A stretch of DNA of 64,000 nucleotides from Siccirubricoccus soli (GTDB lineage: Bacteria; Pseudomonadota; Alphaproteobacteria; Acetobacterales; Acetobacteraceae), in contig NZ_JAMZIK010000071.1 in the NCBI RefSeq assembly GCF_024178315.1, forward strand, positions 1-64,000, given 5' to 3'. The notes beneath the pieces were generated by a model. The model had not been told where the DNA came from. It was given only the letters and a program-made list of their open reading frames with translations, and searched no databases. Every line of letters begins with the position of its first letter. The stretch's first letter is position 1. Both the position numbers and the translations under genes were made by a program. This document shows positions 16,589 to 25,818 of the stretch, in pieces.

Positions 16589-18331
16589 ATGTCCGAACGA
16601 ACAGCGATCCTGCGCAGCGATACCGAGGTGCCGCCGATGACCCGCGAGGAGCGGAAGGTCATCATCGCCTCCTCCCTCGGCACGGTCTTCGAATGGTATG
16701 ATTTCTATCTCTTCGGCTCGCTTGCGGCGGTGATCGGGACGAATTTCTTCAACCCGCTCGACGCCAACAACCAGCCGATCTTCAACGAGGCGACGCGCAA
16801 CATCTTCGCCCTGCTGGCCTTCGCCGCGGGCTTCCTGGTGCGGCCCTTCGGCGCCCTGGTCTTCGGCCGGCTGGGCGACCTGGTCGGGCGGAAATACACC
16901 TTCCTCGTCACCATCCTCATCATGGGCAGCTCGACCTTCATCGTCGGCATCCTGCCCACCTCGGCCGATATCGGCATCGCCGCCGCCATCATCCTGATCG
17001 GGCTGCGCATGCTGCAGGGCCTCGCCCTCGGCGGCGAATACGGCGGCGCCGCGACCTATGTGGCGGAGCACGCGCCGCATGGCAGGCGCGGCTTCTACAC
17101 CAGCTTCATCCAGATCACCGCGACCGCCGGCCTCTTCCTCTCCCTGCTGGTGATCCTCTTCACCCAGCTCGCGCTGGGCGATGCGGCGTTCCGCGCCTGG
17201 GGCTGGCGCGTGCCCTTCCTCGTCTCCATCCTGCTGCTCGGCATCTCCGTCTGGATCCGGCTGCAGATGGAGGAAAGCCCGGCCTTCCAGCGGATGAAGG
17301 CGGAGGGCACCCATTCCAAGGCGCCGCTGACCGAGGCCTTCGGCCAGTGGAAGAACGCGAAGATCGCCCTCCTCGCCCTGCTCGGCCTGGTCATGGGGCA
17401 GGCGGTGGTCTGGTACACGGGCCAGTTCTACGCCCTGTTCTTCATGGGCAGCGTGCTGAAGGTGGATGCCTACACGACCAACCTGCTGATCGCCTGGGCG
17501 CTGCTGCTCGGCTCCGGCGGCTTCGTCTTCTTCGGCTGGCTGTCCGACAAGATCGGCCGCAAGCCGATCATCCTCGGCGGCTGCCTGATCGCGGCGCTGA
17601 CCTACTTCCCGCTGTTCAAGCTGATGAGTGCGGAGGCGAATCCGGCGCTGCACAAGGCGCATAGCGAGATCTCGGTGCAGGTGCTGGCGGACCGCTCCAC
17701 CTGCTCCTTCCAGTTCAACCCGACCGGCACCGCCCGCTTCACCCAGCCCTGCGACATGGCCAAGGCGGCGCTCGCCCGCGCCTCGGTGAACTACACGGTG
17801 GAGGATGCGCCGCCCGGCAGCGTCGCCGCGGTGCGCATCCAGGGCGCCGCGCCCATCCCGGCGGACAGCCCGAGCTTCGCCCGCGACCTGGGCGCGGCGC
17901 TGGCCGCCGCGGGCTACCCGGCGGCCAGCAACCCGACTGTGGTGAAGATGGCGCATCCCTTCGACATCTTCCGCGAGCAGCCGGCCGTCCTCGTTGGCGT
18001 GCTGACCCTGCTGGTGATCTACGTGACCATGGTCTATGGCCCGATCGCCGCGGCGCTGGTCGAGCTCTTCCCGACCCGCATCCGCTACACCTCCATGTCC
18101 CTGCCCTACCATATCGGCAATGGCTGGTTCGGCGGGCTGCTGCCGGCGACGAGCTTCGCGATGATCGCCCAGACGGGCGATGTCTATTACGGGCTCTGGT
18201 ATCCCATCGTCATCGCCGGGGCGACGGTGGTCATCGGCCTGCTCTTCGTGCCGGAGACCAAGGATGTGGACATCTACGCCCAGGACGTGGCGGAGAAGCC
18301 GCAGGGCCGGCCGGCCAGCGCCAGCGTCTGA
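16589..18331 (+). CDS. MFS transporter of the metabolite:H+ symporter type with large insert
   Basis: A 580-residue carrier. The N-terminal half is a clear metabolite:H+ symporter (SLGTVFEWYDFYLFGSLA, GRLGDLVGRKYTFLVT, GEYGGAATYVAEHAP). Between the loop SDKIGRKP and the last helices lies an insert of about 115 residues (approximately 350-465) that is soluble, holds two Cys (STCSFQFNPTG...QPCDMA) likely to form a disulfide, and should face the periplasm. Family members without the insert are about 430-450 residues. Substrate unknown; relatives carry shikimate, proline/betaine or dicarboxylates. The next gene is propionyl-CoA synthetase 241 bp downstream. Confidence 0.88.
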   Translation: MSERTAILRSDTEVPPMTREERKVIIASSLGTVFEWYDFYLFGSLAAVIGTNFFNPLDANNQPIFNEATRNIFALLAFAAGFLVRPFGALVFGRLGDLVGRKYTFLVTILIMGSSTFIVGILPTSADIGIAAAIILIGLRMLQGLALGGEYGGAATYVAEHAPHGRRGFYTSFIQITATAGLFLSLLVILFTQLALGDAAFRAWGWRVPFLVSILLLGISVWIRLQMEESPAFQRMKAEGTHSKAPLTEAFGQWKNAKIALLALLGLVMGQAVVWYTGQFYALFFMGSVLKVDAYTTNLLIAWALLLGSGGFVFFGWLSDKIGRKPIILGGCLIAALTYFPLFKLMSAEANPALHKAHSEISVQVLADRSTCSFQFNPTGTARFTQPCDMAKAALARASVNYTVEDAPPGSVAAVRIQGAAPIPADSPSFARDLGAALAAAGYPAASNPTVVKMAHPFDIFREQPAVLVGVLTLLVIYVTMVYGPIAAALVELFPTRIRYTSMSLPYHIGNGWFGGLLPATSFAMIAQTGDVYYGLWYPIVIAGATVVIGLLFVPETKDVDIYAQDVAEKPQGRPASASV

Positions 18332-18336
18332 TACTT

Positions 18337-18365
18337 CCCATGACGGCGCTGCGCGCCGTCATGGG
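18337..18365 (+). terminator. Hairpin after the MHS transporter
   Basis: Perfect 12-bp arms CCCATGACGGCG and CGCCGTCATGGG with a 5-nt loop start 6 bp after the stop codon. There is no T-run. Position and strength suggest termination before the next gene. Confidence 0.6.
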
Positions 18366-18572
18366 GGCCCCGGAGTCGCCTGGCTCCGGGGATCCAGCAC
18401 AGGCCGCCGCGGCAAAGCCGCGGCGGCGCAACGGGCGGCGCGGGCGGCAGGCGCCCGCGCTTTCGCCTCAAACCCGACATATCACGGATGGCGTTGACCC
18501 GGCGCAAAGCCGGGCGGGACGTGGCATGCTTCACCCCAAGCCGGACTCGCCGGCCAGAGAGGGAGGAACCGC

Positions 18573-20453
18573 ATGCCGAGCCGCTACGATGAGGTCTATG
18601 CCGCAGCCATGGCGGATCCCACCGCCTACTGGGGCAAGGCGGCCGAGGGCATCGACTGGGCAACGCCGCCCTCCCGCATCTTCGACCCCTCGCTCGGCGC
18701 CTATGGGCGCTGGTTCCCGGATGGCCGGCTGAACACCTGCCACAATGCGGTGGACCGGCACGTGGCGGCGGGGCGCGCGGAGCAGGCCGCCATCCTCTAC
18801 GACAGCCCGGTCACCGGGCGGCGTGCCACCCTCACCTACGCCCAGCTCCAGCAGCGCGTGGCGAAGCTCGCCGGGGCGCTCGCCGCCCTCGGCGTCGCGG
18901 CCGGGGACCGGGTGGTGATCTACCTGCCGATGGTGCCGGAAGCGCCCGTCGCCATGCTCGCCTGCGCCCGGCTCGGCGCCATCCATTCCGTGGTCTTCGG
19001 CGGCTTCGCGGCGGCGGAGCTGGCGGCGCGCATCGCCGATGCCGAGCCGAAGGTCATCATCAGCGCCTCCTGCGGGATCGAGCCGGGGCGGGTCGTCGCC
19101 TACAAGCCGCTGCTGGATGCGGCGATCGCCCTGTCGCCACACAAGCCGGCCGCCTGCCTCATCCTGCAGCGGCCGGAACTGCCCTGCGAGCTGACCCCAG
19201 GCCGCGACCGGGACCTGCTGGAGGCGGAGGCCGAGGGTACGCCGCAGGCTTGCGTGCCGGTGGCGGCGACGGACCCGCTCTATATCCTCTACACCAGCGG
19301 CACGACGGGAAAGCCCAAGGGCATCGTGCGGGACAATGGCGGCCATGCCGTCGCGCTGCACAACTCCATGGGGCTGCTCTATGGCATCGGCGCCGGCGAC
19401 GTCATGTTCACCGCCTCCGATGTCGGCTGGGTGGTGGGGCACAGCTACATCGTCTATGCGCCGCTGCTGGCCGGCGCGACCACGGTGCTGTTCGAGGGCA
19501 AGCCGGTCGGCACGCCGGATGCCGGCACCTTCTGGCGGGTCTGCGCGGAGTACGGCGTGAAGGCGATGTTCACCGCCCCCACCGCCATCCGCGCCATCAA
19601 GCGGGACGACCCGGACGGCAAGCTGCTGGCGCGCCACGACCTCTCGAAGCTGGAGGCGCTGTTCCTGGCCGGAGAGCGCTGCGACCCGCCGACCGCCGAA
19701 TGGGCCGCGGCGCTGCTGGACAAGCCGGTGATCGACCATTGGTGGCAGACCGAGACGGGCTGGTCCATCACCGGCAATTTCCGCGGCCTCGGCCTCTTCC
19801 CCACCCGCTTCGGCAGCGGCGGCAAGCCCGCCCCCGGCTATGCGGTGAAGGCGCTGGACCAGGCGGGCAACCCGCTGCCGCCCGGCGAGACCGGGACGCT
19901 CGCCATCAGGCTGCCCCTGCCGCCGGCCTGCCTGCCGACGCTGTGGCAGGCGGAGGAACGGTTCCGCGAGGCCTACCTCACCGCCTTCCCCGGCTGGTAC
20001 AACACCTCCGACGCCGGGGTGGTGGATGCGGAGGGCTATGTCTCCGTCATGTCCCGCACCGACGACATCATCAACGTCGCCGGCCACCGGCTTTCAACGG
20101 GCGCGATCGAGGAGGTGCTGGCCTCTCATCCCGACGTCGCGGAATGCGCGGTGGTAGGGGCGAAGGACAGCCTGAAGGGCCAGGTGCCGCTGGGGCTGGT
20201 GGTGCTGAAATCCGGCGTCGCCAAGCCGGAGGCGGAGCTGACGCGCGAGCTGGTGGCGCTGGTGCGGGAGCGGATCGGACCCGTTGCCGCCTTCAAGGAG
20301 GCGCGGGTGGTGGCCCGGCTGCCGAAGACGCGCAGCGGCAAGATCCTGCGGGCGACCATCCGCAGGATCGCCGATGCAGAAAGCTACACCGTGCCGCCGA
20401 CCATCGACGACCCGGCGATCCTGGAGGAGATCGAGGGGGTGCTGCGGCAATAG
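18573..20453 (+). CDS. prpE: Propionate--CoA ligase
   Basis: A 626-residue acyl-CoA synthetase of the ANL family that activates propionate with ATP and CoA. The P-loop-like motif LYTSGTTGKPKG lies near 238-249, the adenylate-binding WWQTETGW near 390, and the C-terminal catalytic Lys590 in RSGKILR. The stretch CGIEPGRVVAYKPLLD is characteristic of PrpE as opposed to acetyl-CoA synthetase. The Shine-Dalgarno GGGAGG sits about 8 bp before the ATG. No methylcitrate or propionyl-CoA carboxylase gene is in the window. Confidence 0.93.
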   Translation: MPSRYDEVYAAAMADPTAYWGKAAEGIDWATPPSRIFDPSLGAYGRWFPDGRLNTCHNAVDRHVAAGRAEQAAILYDSPVTGRRATLTYAQLQQRVAKLAGALAALGVAAGDRVVIYLPMVPEAPVAMLACARLGAIHSVVFGGFAAAELAARIADAEPKVIISASCGIEPGRVVAYKPLLDAAIALSPHKPAACLILQRPELPCELTPGRDRDLLEAEAEGTPQACVPVAATDPLYILYTSGTTGKPKGIVRDNGGHAVALHNSMGLLYGIGAGDVMFTASDVGWVVGHSYIVYAPLLAGATTVLFEGKPVGTPDAGTFWRVCAEYGVKAMFTAPTAIRAIKRDDPDGKLLARHDLSKLEALFLAGERCDPPTAEWAAALLDKPVIDHWWQTETGWSITGNFRGLGLFPTRFGSGGKPAPGYAVKALDQAGNPLPPGETGTLAIRLPLPPACLPTLWQAEERFREAYLTAFPGWYNTSDAGVVDAEGYVSVMSRTDDIINVAGHRLSTGAIEEVLASHPDVAECAVVGAKDSLKGQVPLGLVVLKSGVAKPEAELTRELVALVRERIGPVAAFKEARVVARLPKTRSGKILRATIRRIADAESYTVPPTIDDPAILEEIEGVLRQ

Positions 20454-20498
20454 GCGGGGCTCCGCCCTGGGCAGTGCCCGCGACCCTGCACCTCCGCC

Positions 20499-20527
20499 GG
20501 GGCCAGGACCTGGCCCCGGACCCCGGT
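20499..20527. repeat. GGGGCCAGG palindrome, copy A
   Basis: A 19-bp perfect palindrome, GGGGCCAGG-A-CCTGGCCCC, followed by GGACCCCGGT. Related units occur at 21876-21948, 31842-31895 and 33397-33470, always just after a gene end. Confidence 0.75.
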
Positions 20528-20669
20528 ATGGGCTTCAGGGGCGACGGATCGGCCCATCGGGCGCCGAAGCCGGGAGGAAACCGGTCACCGGTTTGGCGTA
20601 TCGAACCATGTGAGAGGGCGCGCCGGCATTCGCCGGCCCCGTCAACCTGGCTGCAACCCGGCATCGGAG

Positions 20670-21605
20670 GTGATCCTGTCCCGCCGCATCCTGACCCTGA
20701 CGATGAACCCCAGCCTCGACATCGCCGCGGACGCCGAGGCGGTGGTGGCGGTGCGCAAGGTGCGCACCAGGAATGAGCGCCTCGATCCCGGCGGCGGCGG
20801 CATCAATGTCTCCCGCGTCGTCCGGATCCTGGGCGGGGAGACGCTGGCGCTGATCGTCAGCGGCGGCCTGCCCGGCGCGGTGGTGGAGGATCTGCTGCAA
20901 CGGGATGGCCTGCCCTACCGCAAGGTGGCCATCGCCGGCTGGACCCGCATGGCGCAGACGGTGAACGACCTCTCCACCGGCAAGGAATTCCGCTTCGTGC
21001 CGGAAGGCCCGGTGCTCGGCGAGGCGGAATGGCAGGCGATGCTGGACCTGCTGGCCGAGGAGGCGGGGGATTGGGTGATCGGCAGCGGCAGCCTGCCGCG
21101 CGGCGTGCCGGATGATTTCTATGTCCGCTGCGCGGCGATCGCCCGGCGCCAGGGGCGGAAGCTGGTGCTCGATACCTCGGGCGCGGCGCTGAAGGCCGCC
21201 ATGGGCAAGGGGGTGTTCCTGGTCAAGCCGAGCCGCGGGGAGTTCGAGACGCTGGTGGGCCGCCCGCTCGGCACGCCCCGGGCGCTGAACGAGGCGGCGC
21301 TGCAGGTGGTGCGCAGCGGCCAGGTGGGGATGGTGGCGGTCTCGCTCGGCCATCAGGGCGCCGTGCTGGCGACGGAGGAGGGGGTCACCCGCCTGCCGGC
21401 GCTGGATGTGCCGGTGAAGGGGGCGGTGGGAGCGGGGGACAGTTTCCTCGCCGGCATGGTAGTGGCGCTGGCGCGCGGCGACAGCCCGAAGGAGGCCTTC
21501 GCCTGGGGCATGGCCACCGGCGCCGCCGCGGTGATGCAGGAAGGCACGGCGCGTCCGCGGAAGGAGGATGTGGAGGCGCTGCGGCGGCGGCTTGGAGAGG
21601 TTTAG
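20670..21605 (+). CDS. PfkB-family sugar-phosphate kinase (6-phosphofructokinase II-like)
   Basis: A ribokinase-fold kinase of about 311 residues. The N-terminus ILTLTMNPSLDIA matches PfkB and 1-phosphofructokinase; the ATP site and catalytic Asp are in GAVGAGDSFLAGM. The substrate is most likely fructose 6-phosphate, fructose 1-phosphate or tagatose 6-phosphate. The start is unclear: GGAGG (20666-20670) overlaps the in-frame GTG at 20670 but is ideally spaced for a CTG at 20676, which would give MSRRILTLTMNP; ATG 20703 would cut off a conserved strand. The TAG stop merges with the start of a CTAGAGC-type repeat. Confidence 0.85.
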   Translation: MILSRRILTLTMNPSLDIAADAEAVVAVRKVRTRNERLDPGGGGINVSRVVRILGGETLALIVSGGLPGAVVEDLLQRDGLPYRKVAIAGWTRMAQTVNDLSTGKEFRFVPEGPVLGEAEWQAMLDLLAEEAGDWVIGSGSLPRGVPDDFYVRCAAIARRQGRKLVLDTSGAALKAAMGKGVFLVKPSRGEFETLVGRPLGTPRALNEAALQVVRSGQVGMVAVSLGHQGAVLATEEGVTRLPALDVPVKGAVGAGDSFLAGMVVALARGDSPKEAFAWGMATGAAAVMQEGTARPRKEDVEALRRRLGEV

Positions 21606-21812
21606 AGCAGATCGCGTTCAGATGGAATCATCTGAACGCGTGAAGATGCTCGAGAAACAACGGCCTAGAGCAGATCGCCGTAGGGCGGCATCGCCCGAAG
21701 GCGTGAATCCGCTCTGCAAGCAAAGGCGTAGAGCGTTTTCGGTGAACGCATGTAAACCGAAAACGCTCTAGAGCATGCTGCGTGAGCGCAGGCGAACGCA
21801 GCATGCTCTAGA
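21603..21812. repeat. Cluster of four TAGAGC palindromes
   Basis: Four adjacent palindromes with AGAGC/GCTCT borders: 21603-21654 (arms CGTTCAGATG / CATCTGAACG), 21665-21717, 21729-21770 (arms AGAGCGTTTTCGGT / ACCGAAAACGCTCT) and 21769-21812 (AGAGCATGCTGCGT / ACGCAGCATGCTCT). The middle pair is an inverted near-copy of 6725-6831. The first unit starts on the stop codon of the PfkB-like gene, so the cluster may also act as its terminator. Confidence 0.88.
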
Positions 21813-21875
21813 ACGCCCACAAAACCGCCGCGCGGCTTTGTGCAAGTCTGCTGGTTGAACCAGCAAACTCAGCCC

Positions 21876-21948
21876 GGGGTCCAGGGCCAGGTCCTGGCCC
21901 CGGCGGGAGTGCAGGGGGCAGCGCCCTCTGCCCGGCGGAGCCCCCTCC
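21876..21948. repeat. GGGGCCAGG palindrome, copy B
   Basis: GGGCCAGG-T-CCTGGCCC palindrome followed by GGGGGCAGCGCCCTC and GGCGGAGCCCCC hairpins. It lies between convergent genes and immediately after the PhoX-like stop codon, so it may serve as terminator. Confidence 0.65.
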
Positions 21949-21949
21949 C

Positions 21950-23452
21950 CTACCCCCGCAGCCCGATCACCGCACTCCGCGGCGGCACCCCGGCGCGGAA
22001 ATCCGGCCAGCGCGTCCCCGGCCGCGTGAAGCGCGCGCCCGGCACCGCCCCCGGGTGCCGCACCCCGGTGAAGATCGTGCCGCCATCCGGCGAGACCGCC
22101 GCCCCGCCCACCGCCGCGCCGCGCGGCGCGCCGTAGAGCGGCAGGGGCACCCCGCGGGCCGGCCCGTCCAGTGCCACGCCGAACAGCGCATCCGGCTGCT
22201 GCGGGTCGCGGCTGCCGCGGTCCGTGCCCACCCAGGCCCGGCCATTGGCGTCCACCGTCACCGTATCCGGGTTCTCCGGCCAGGCGCTGCCCGGCGGCAG
22301 GCCGGCGCCGCCATAGCGCGCCGCGGAACTGCCCGGCGGCCCGGCGGCGAAGAGCAGGGCGGCGCTGGCCCCGGGCGCCGCATCGTCGCCGCCCTGCGCC
22401 GTCAGCTCGATCACATGGCCGGAGGGCCGGGCGGGGCTGCCCTGGCAGGCCAGCAGCAGCCGCGGCTTGCCGGGGTCGAGCCCGAGGCCGGAGGGGGTGT
22501 CGAGGCCGGTGCCGCCGGCGGCGGCGGCCGCCGACAGGGGGTCCGCGCCTGCCGGCAGGGGCAGCCAAAGCACGTTCTCCCCCGTCATCCGGCAGACGGA
22601 GAGGGTGCCGGCCTCCAGCGCGCCGTCGCTGGTGGCGGGGCCGGCGGAGACGAAGCGGAACAGGAAGCCGCCCACCCGCCGGTCCGTCAGATACACCACC
22701 GCGCGGCCGTCCCGCGCCAGCGTCGCCGCCACGTCGCCATGCGGGAAGCGGCCCAGCGCCGCGCGCTTGGCCGGCACGGATTGCGGGTCGAAGGGGTCGA
22801 GCTCCGCGACGAAGCCGTAGCCGGCGGGGTCGAGGCCGGGGATGCGGCTGGTCCAGAAGCCGGGATCGCCCTCCGCCAGCAGCAGCGTGCCCCAGGGGGT
22901 GACGCAGCCGCCACCGATGCCGAGCAGGCCGCGCACGCTGCCAGCGCCCAGGCGACAGAGGGTGCCGAGGCCGAGGCGGCGGCTCTGATAGCCGCCATCC
23001 ACCACCACCCAGCGGCCGCCCTGGCGTTCCAGGTTCAGCAGGGAGGCGCCCTGCAACGCGGCGAGCATGGCGGGCGATCCCTCCCCGCCGGGGAAGGCCA
23101 TGGCGGGATCCACGGTGGGGTGGCCCACCGCGAGCACGCCGCGCGGCAGCCCGTCCGTCGCCGGCTGGCGCGGGGTGGCGAGGGCGAGGATGCGGGCATC
23201 CCAGCCGAATTGGCCGGAGGCGCCCTCGGCATCCTGGGCCGCCGGGTTCCAGGCGGCGGCGTCGAAGGCGACGCGGTCGCCCCAGCGCATCAGCAGATCC
23301 CGCTGCCAGCCGGGGGCGGTGCTGTCATCCTGCTTCACCGGCAGGGGCAGCGGGCCGAGCGGGGCACGGGCACGCTGGGCGGCGGCGAGGCGGGGCACGG
23401 CCAGCAACGGGGCCGCGAGCGCCGCGCCCAGGGCGGTGCGGCGACGGATCAC
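21950..23452 (-). CDS. PhoX-like (DUF839) exported protein
   Basis: A 500-residue protein of the PhoX/DUF839 group: beta-propeller segments with FVAELDPFDPQSVPAKRAALGRF and the WVGTDRGSRDPQQPDALFGVAL stretch typical of calcium/iron-dependent phosphatases. The N-terminus IRRRTALGAALAAPLLAVPRL has twin arginines, so Tat export to the periplasm is expected; cleavage near AAAQ. The GTG start overlaps the stop of the BisC-like gene by 4 bp (GTGA), fixing the start. PhoX enzymes release phosphate from organic esters; the activity here is inferred. Phosphate-limited regulation is not visible. Confidence 0.85.
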   Translation of the reverse strand: MIRRRTALGAALAAPLLAVPRLAAAQRARAPLGPLPLPVKQDDSTAPGWQRDLLMRWGDRVAFDAAAWNPAAQDAEGASGQFGWDARILALATPRQPATDGLPRGVLAVGHPTVDPAMAFPGGEGSPAMLAALQGASLLNLERQGGRWVVVDGGYQSRRLGLGTLCRLGAGSVRGLLGIGGGCVTPWGTLLLAEGDPGFWTSRIPGLDPAGYGFVAELDPFDPQSVPAKRAALGRFPHGDVAATLARDGRAVVYLTDRRVGGFLFRFVSAGPATSDGALEAGTLSVCRMTGENVLWLPLPAGADPLSAAAAAGGTGLDTPSGLGLDPGKPRLLLACQGSPARPSGHVIELTAQGGDDAAPGASAALLFAAGPPGSSAARYGGAGLPPGSAWPENPDTVTVDANGRAWVGTDRGSRDPQQPDALFGVALDGPARGVPLPLYGAPRGAAVGGAAVSPDGGTIFTGVRHPGAVPGARFTRPGTRWPDFRAGVPPRSAVIGLRG

Positions 23453-25764
23453 GCCGGGGGCTCCTCGATGCGCGGCGGCAGGTGGACGGTGACGGGCGGC
23501 AGCGGGCCCTGCCATTTCTCGATCTGCACCAGGCAGGATTGCGCCGAGGGGCCCTGGCCGAGGGTGGAGGTGCCCACATCCGCCGTCAGCACGTTCGGAT
23601 TGCCATGGACGCAGATACTGTCCGGGTCGCCCGGCACCAGCGGGTCGTACCAGGCGCCGGTGGCCATGGCGACGACGCCGGGCAGGATGTCCGGCTTGAG
23701 GCGCACCCCGCCGAGGCAGGCGCCGCGGGCGTTGAAGATGCGGACGATGTCGCCCTCCGCCAGGCCGCGCGCCGCGGCGTCCTGCGGGTGCATCAGGATC
23801 GGCTCCCGCCCCTGGATCTTGTCGGCCGCGGCGACGCGGCCGGTATCGAGCTGGCCGTGCAGCCGGGTGGCGGGCTGGAAGGAGAGGAGATGCAGCGGGT
23901 AGTCCGCCGCCGCCTTGGCGCCGAGCCATTCCCGGGGCGGGATCCAGACCGGGTGGCCGGGGCAGTCGGCATAGTTGAAGCTGGCGATGGTCTCGGAGAA
24001 CAGCTCCACCTTGCCGGAGGGGGTGTCGAGCGGGTTGGCCTCCGGGTCCGCGGCGAATTCGGCGAATTGGGTGTATTCCTCGCCGGGTTCGATATCCGGC
24101 ACCTCGAGATGGCCGGCGGCCCAGAATTCGTCGAAGGAGGGCGCGGCGAAGCCGGTGGCCGCCGAAGCCTGGCGGAAGCGGTCATAGAGGTGGCGCAGCC
24201 AGCCCATCTCGTCGCGCTGCTCGGTGAAGCGGTCGCGGTAGCCCAGCGCCTCGGCGATATCGGCCAGCATGTCCACGTCGTTCCGCGCCTGGGCGACGGG
24301 CGGGATGGCCTGGTGCATGGCGCGGAGGAAGCGGTCGCGGCCAGCGCAGGCGATGTCGTTCCGCTCCAGCGTGGTGGTCGCCGGCAGCACGATATCGGCA
24401 TGGCGGGCCAGCGCGGTCCACCAGGGCTCCTGCACCACGATGGTCTCGGCGCGGGACCAGGCGCGGAGGAAGCGCGGCAAATCCTGGTGGTGATGGAAGG
24501 GGTTGCCGCCGGCCCACCAGATGAGGCGGATGTCCGGCAGGGTGATGGCGTTGCCGTTGAAATGCAGCACCTCGCCCGGGCGTTCCAGCATCTCCGTCAC
24601 CCGCGCCACCGGGATGTAGAGCCCAACCGGGTTGCGGATGGCGGGGGTGGAAACGGTGGGGGTTTCCCGCCGCGGCGTGCCCATGCCGTTGATGCTGCCA
24701 TAGCCGAAGGCGACGCCCTGGCCCGGCCTGCCGATGCGCCCGAGCATGGCGGCCAGCGCCACCAGCATCCAATAGGGCTGCTCGCCGTAATCGGCGCGCT
24801 GCAGGGACCAGGCGGCGGTCAGCATGCAGGGCTGCGCCGCGCATTCCAGGGCGAGGCGGGTGATGGTGGCGGCCGGGACGCCGGTGATGGAAGCCGCCCA
24901 TTCGGGCGTCTTCGGCGTGCCGTCGCTCTCGCCGGTGATGTAGGGGCGGAGCTTCTCCCAGCCGACGCAATGCGTCGCCAGATAGCCGCGATCCTCCTGC
25001 CCCGCTGCCAGGACGGCATGCGCCATGGCGAGCATCATGGCGGCATCCGTGCCGGGGCGGATCGGCACCCATTCGGCGCCGAGCGCATCCTCGGTATCGC
25101 CCTTGTAGGGGCTGATATTGACGAAGCGGACGCCGGCGGCGGCGGCCTGGCGCATCAGCGGCAGATAGGCGTGCTGCCCGGCGCCGCCGGAGGTGACCAT
25201 GCCGTTCTTCGCCGCGAGCCCGCCGAAGCAGAGCATGAGCTTCGCATGGCGGGCGATCGCCGCCCAATCCGTGGTGCGGCCCAGCAGCACCTCATTGGTG
25301 CCGAGGAGATGCGGCAGCAGCGCCTGGCCGGTGGCGTAGGAATAGGCGTTGACCGAGGTGGTGAAGCCGCCGCCGAGGCCGAGGAAGCGCTGGAGCTGCG
25401 TCTTGGCGTGATGGTAGCGGCCCGCCGAGGACCAGCCATAGGAGCCGCCATAGATGGCGGTCGGGCCATGCTCGGCCCGCACCCGCGCCGTCTCCTCCGC
25501 CAGCAGCCGCGTCACCCGGTCCCAGGAGACCGGTACGAAGGGGTCGCCGCCGCGGAGAACCCCGCGCCGCTTCCCTTCCAGCCAGCCCTTCCGGACATGG
25601 GGCCGGTCGATCCGGGCGGCGGAATGCACCGCATCCGGCACCGCCTGGATCAGCGAGCCGGGAAAGGGGTCGCGCCCGAAGGGGCGCACGCCGGTGACGC
25701 GGCCATCCTCGACCACGGCATCGAAATAGCCCCAATGGGCGGCGTGCGGCTTGATTTCGGTCAT
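23449..25764 (-). CDS. bisC: Molybdopterin oxidoreductase, biotin/TMAO sulfoxide reductase type
   Basis: A 771-residue bis-MGD molybdoenzyme of the DMSO reductase family. There is no N-terminal Cys-rich 4Fe-4S motif and no Tat signal, which fits cytoplasmic BisC rather than periplasmic TorA/DorA. The Mo-ligating serine lies in GGSYGWSSAGRYHHAKTQ, the substrate-pocket and MGD-binding segments in FNGNAITLPDIRLIWWAGGNPFHHHQDL and the C-terminal HPQDAAARGLAEGDIVRIFNARG. Likely role: reduction of biotin, methionine or other S/N-oxides. It overlaps the PhoX-like gene by 4 bp and lies 54 bp after the 109-residue orphan. The exact substrate is not determined. Confidence 0.9.
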   Translation of the reverse strand: MTEIKPHAAHWGYFDAVVEDGRVTGVRPFGRDPFPGSLIQAVPDAVHSAARIDRPHVRKGWLEGKRRGVLRGGDPFVPVSWDRVTRLLAEETARVRAEHGPTAIYGGSYGWSSAGRYHHAKTQLQRFLGLGGGFTTSVNAYSYATGQALLPHLLGTNEVLLGRTTDWAAIARHAKLMLCFGGLAAKNGMVTSGGAGQHAYLPLMRQAAAAGVRFVNISPYKGDTEDALGAEWVPIRPGTDAAMMLAMAHAVLAAGQEDRGYLATHCVGWEKLRPYITGESDGTPKTPEWAASITGVPAATITRLALECAAQPCMLTAAWSLQRADYGEQPYWMLVALAAMLGRIGRPGQGVAFGYGSINGMGTPRRETPTVSTPAIRNPVGLYIPVARVTEMLERPGEVLHFNGNAITLPDIRLIWWAGGNPFHHHQDLPRFLRAWSRAETIVVQEPWWTALARHADIVLPATTTLERNDIACAGRDRFLRAMHQAIPPVAQARNDVDMLADIAEALGYRDRFTEQRDEMGWLRHLYDRFRQASAATGFAAPSFDEFWAAGHLEVPDIEPGEEYTQFAEFAADPEANPLDTPSGKVELFSETIASFNYADCPGHPVWIPPREWLGAKAAADYPLHLLSFQPATRLHGQLDTGRVAAADKIQGREPILMHPQDAAARGLAEGDIVRIFNARGACLGGVRLKPDILPGVVAMATGAWYDPLVPGDPDSICVHGNPNVLTADVGTSTLGQGPSAQSCLVQIEKWQGPLPPVTVHLPPRIEEPPA

Positions 25765-25818
25765 GCTCTCGTCCCTTCCCGGCAGGGCGTTGTGCCACTG
25801 CCGGGCCGGGCCCGTCCA

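Noticed and set aside
21603-21812. CRISPR-like array of short repeats
   Set aside because: The units are palindromes of different sequence with no equal spacers, and no cas genes are present.
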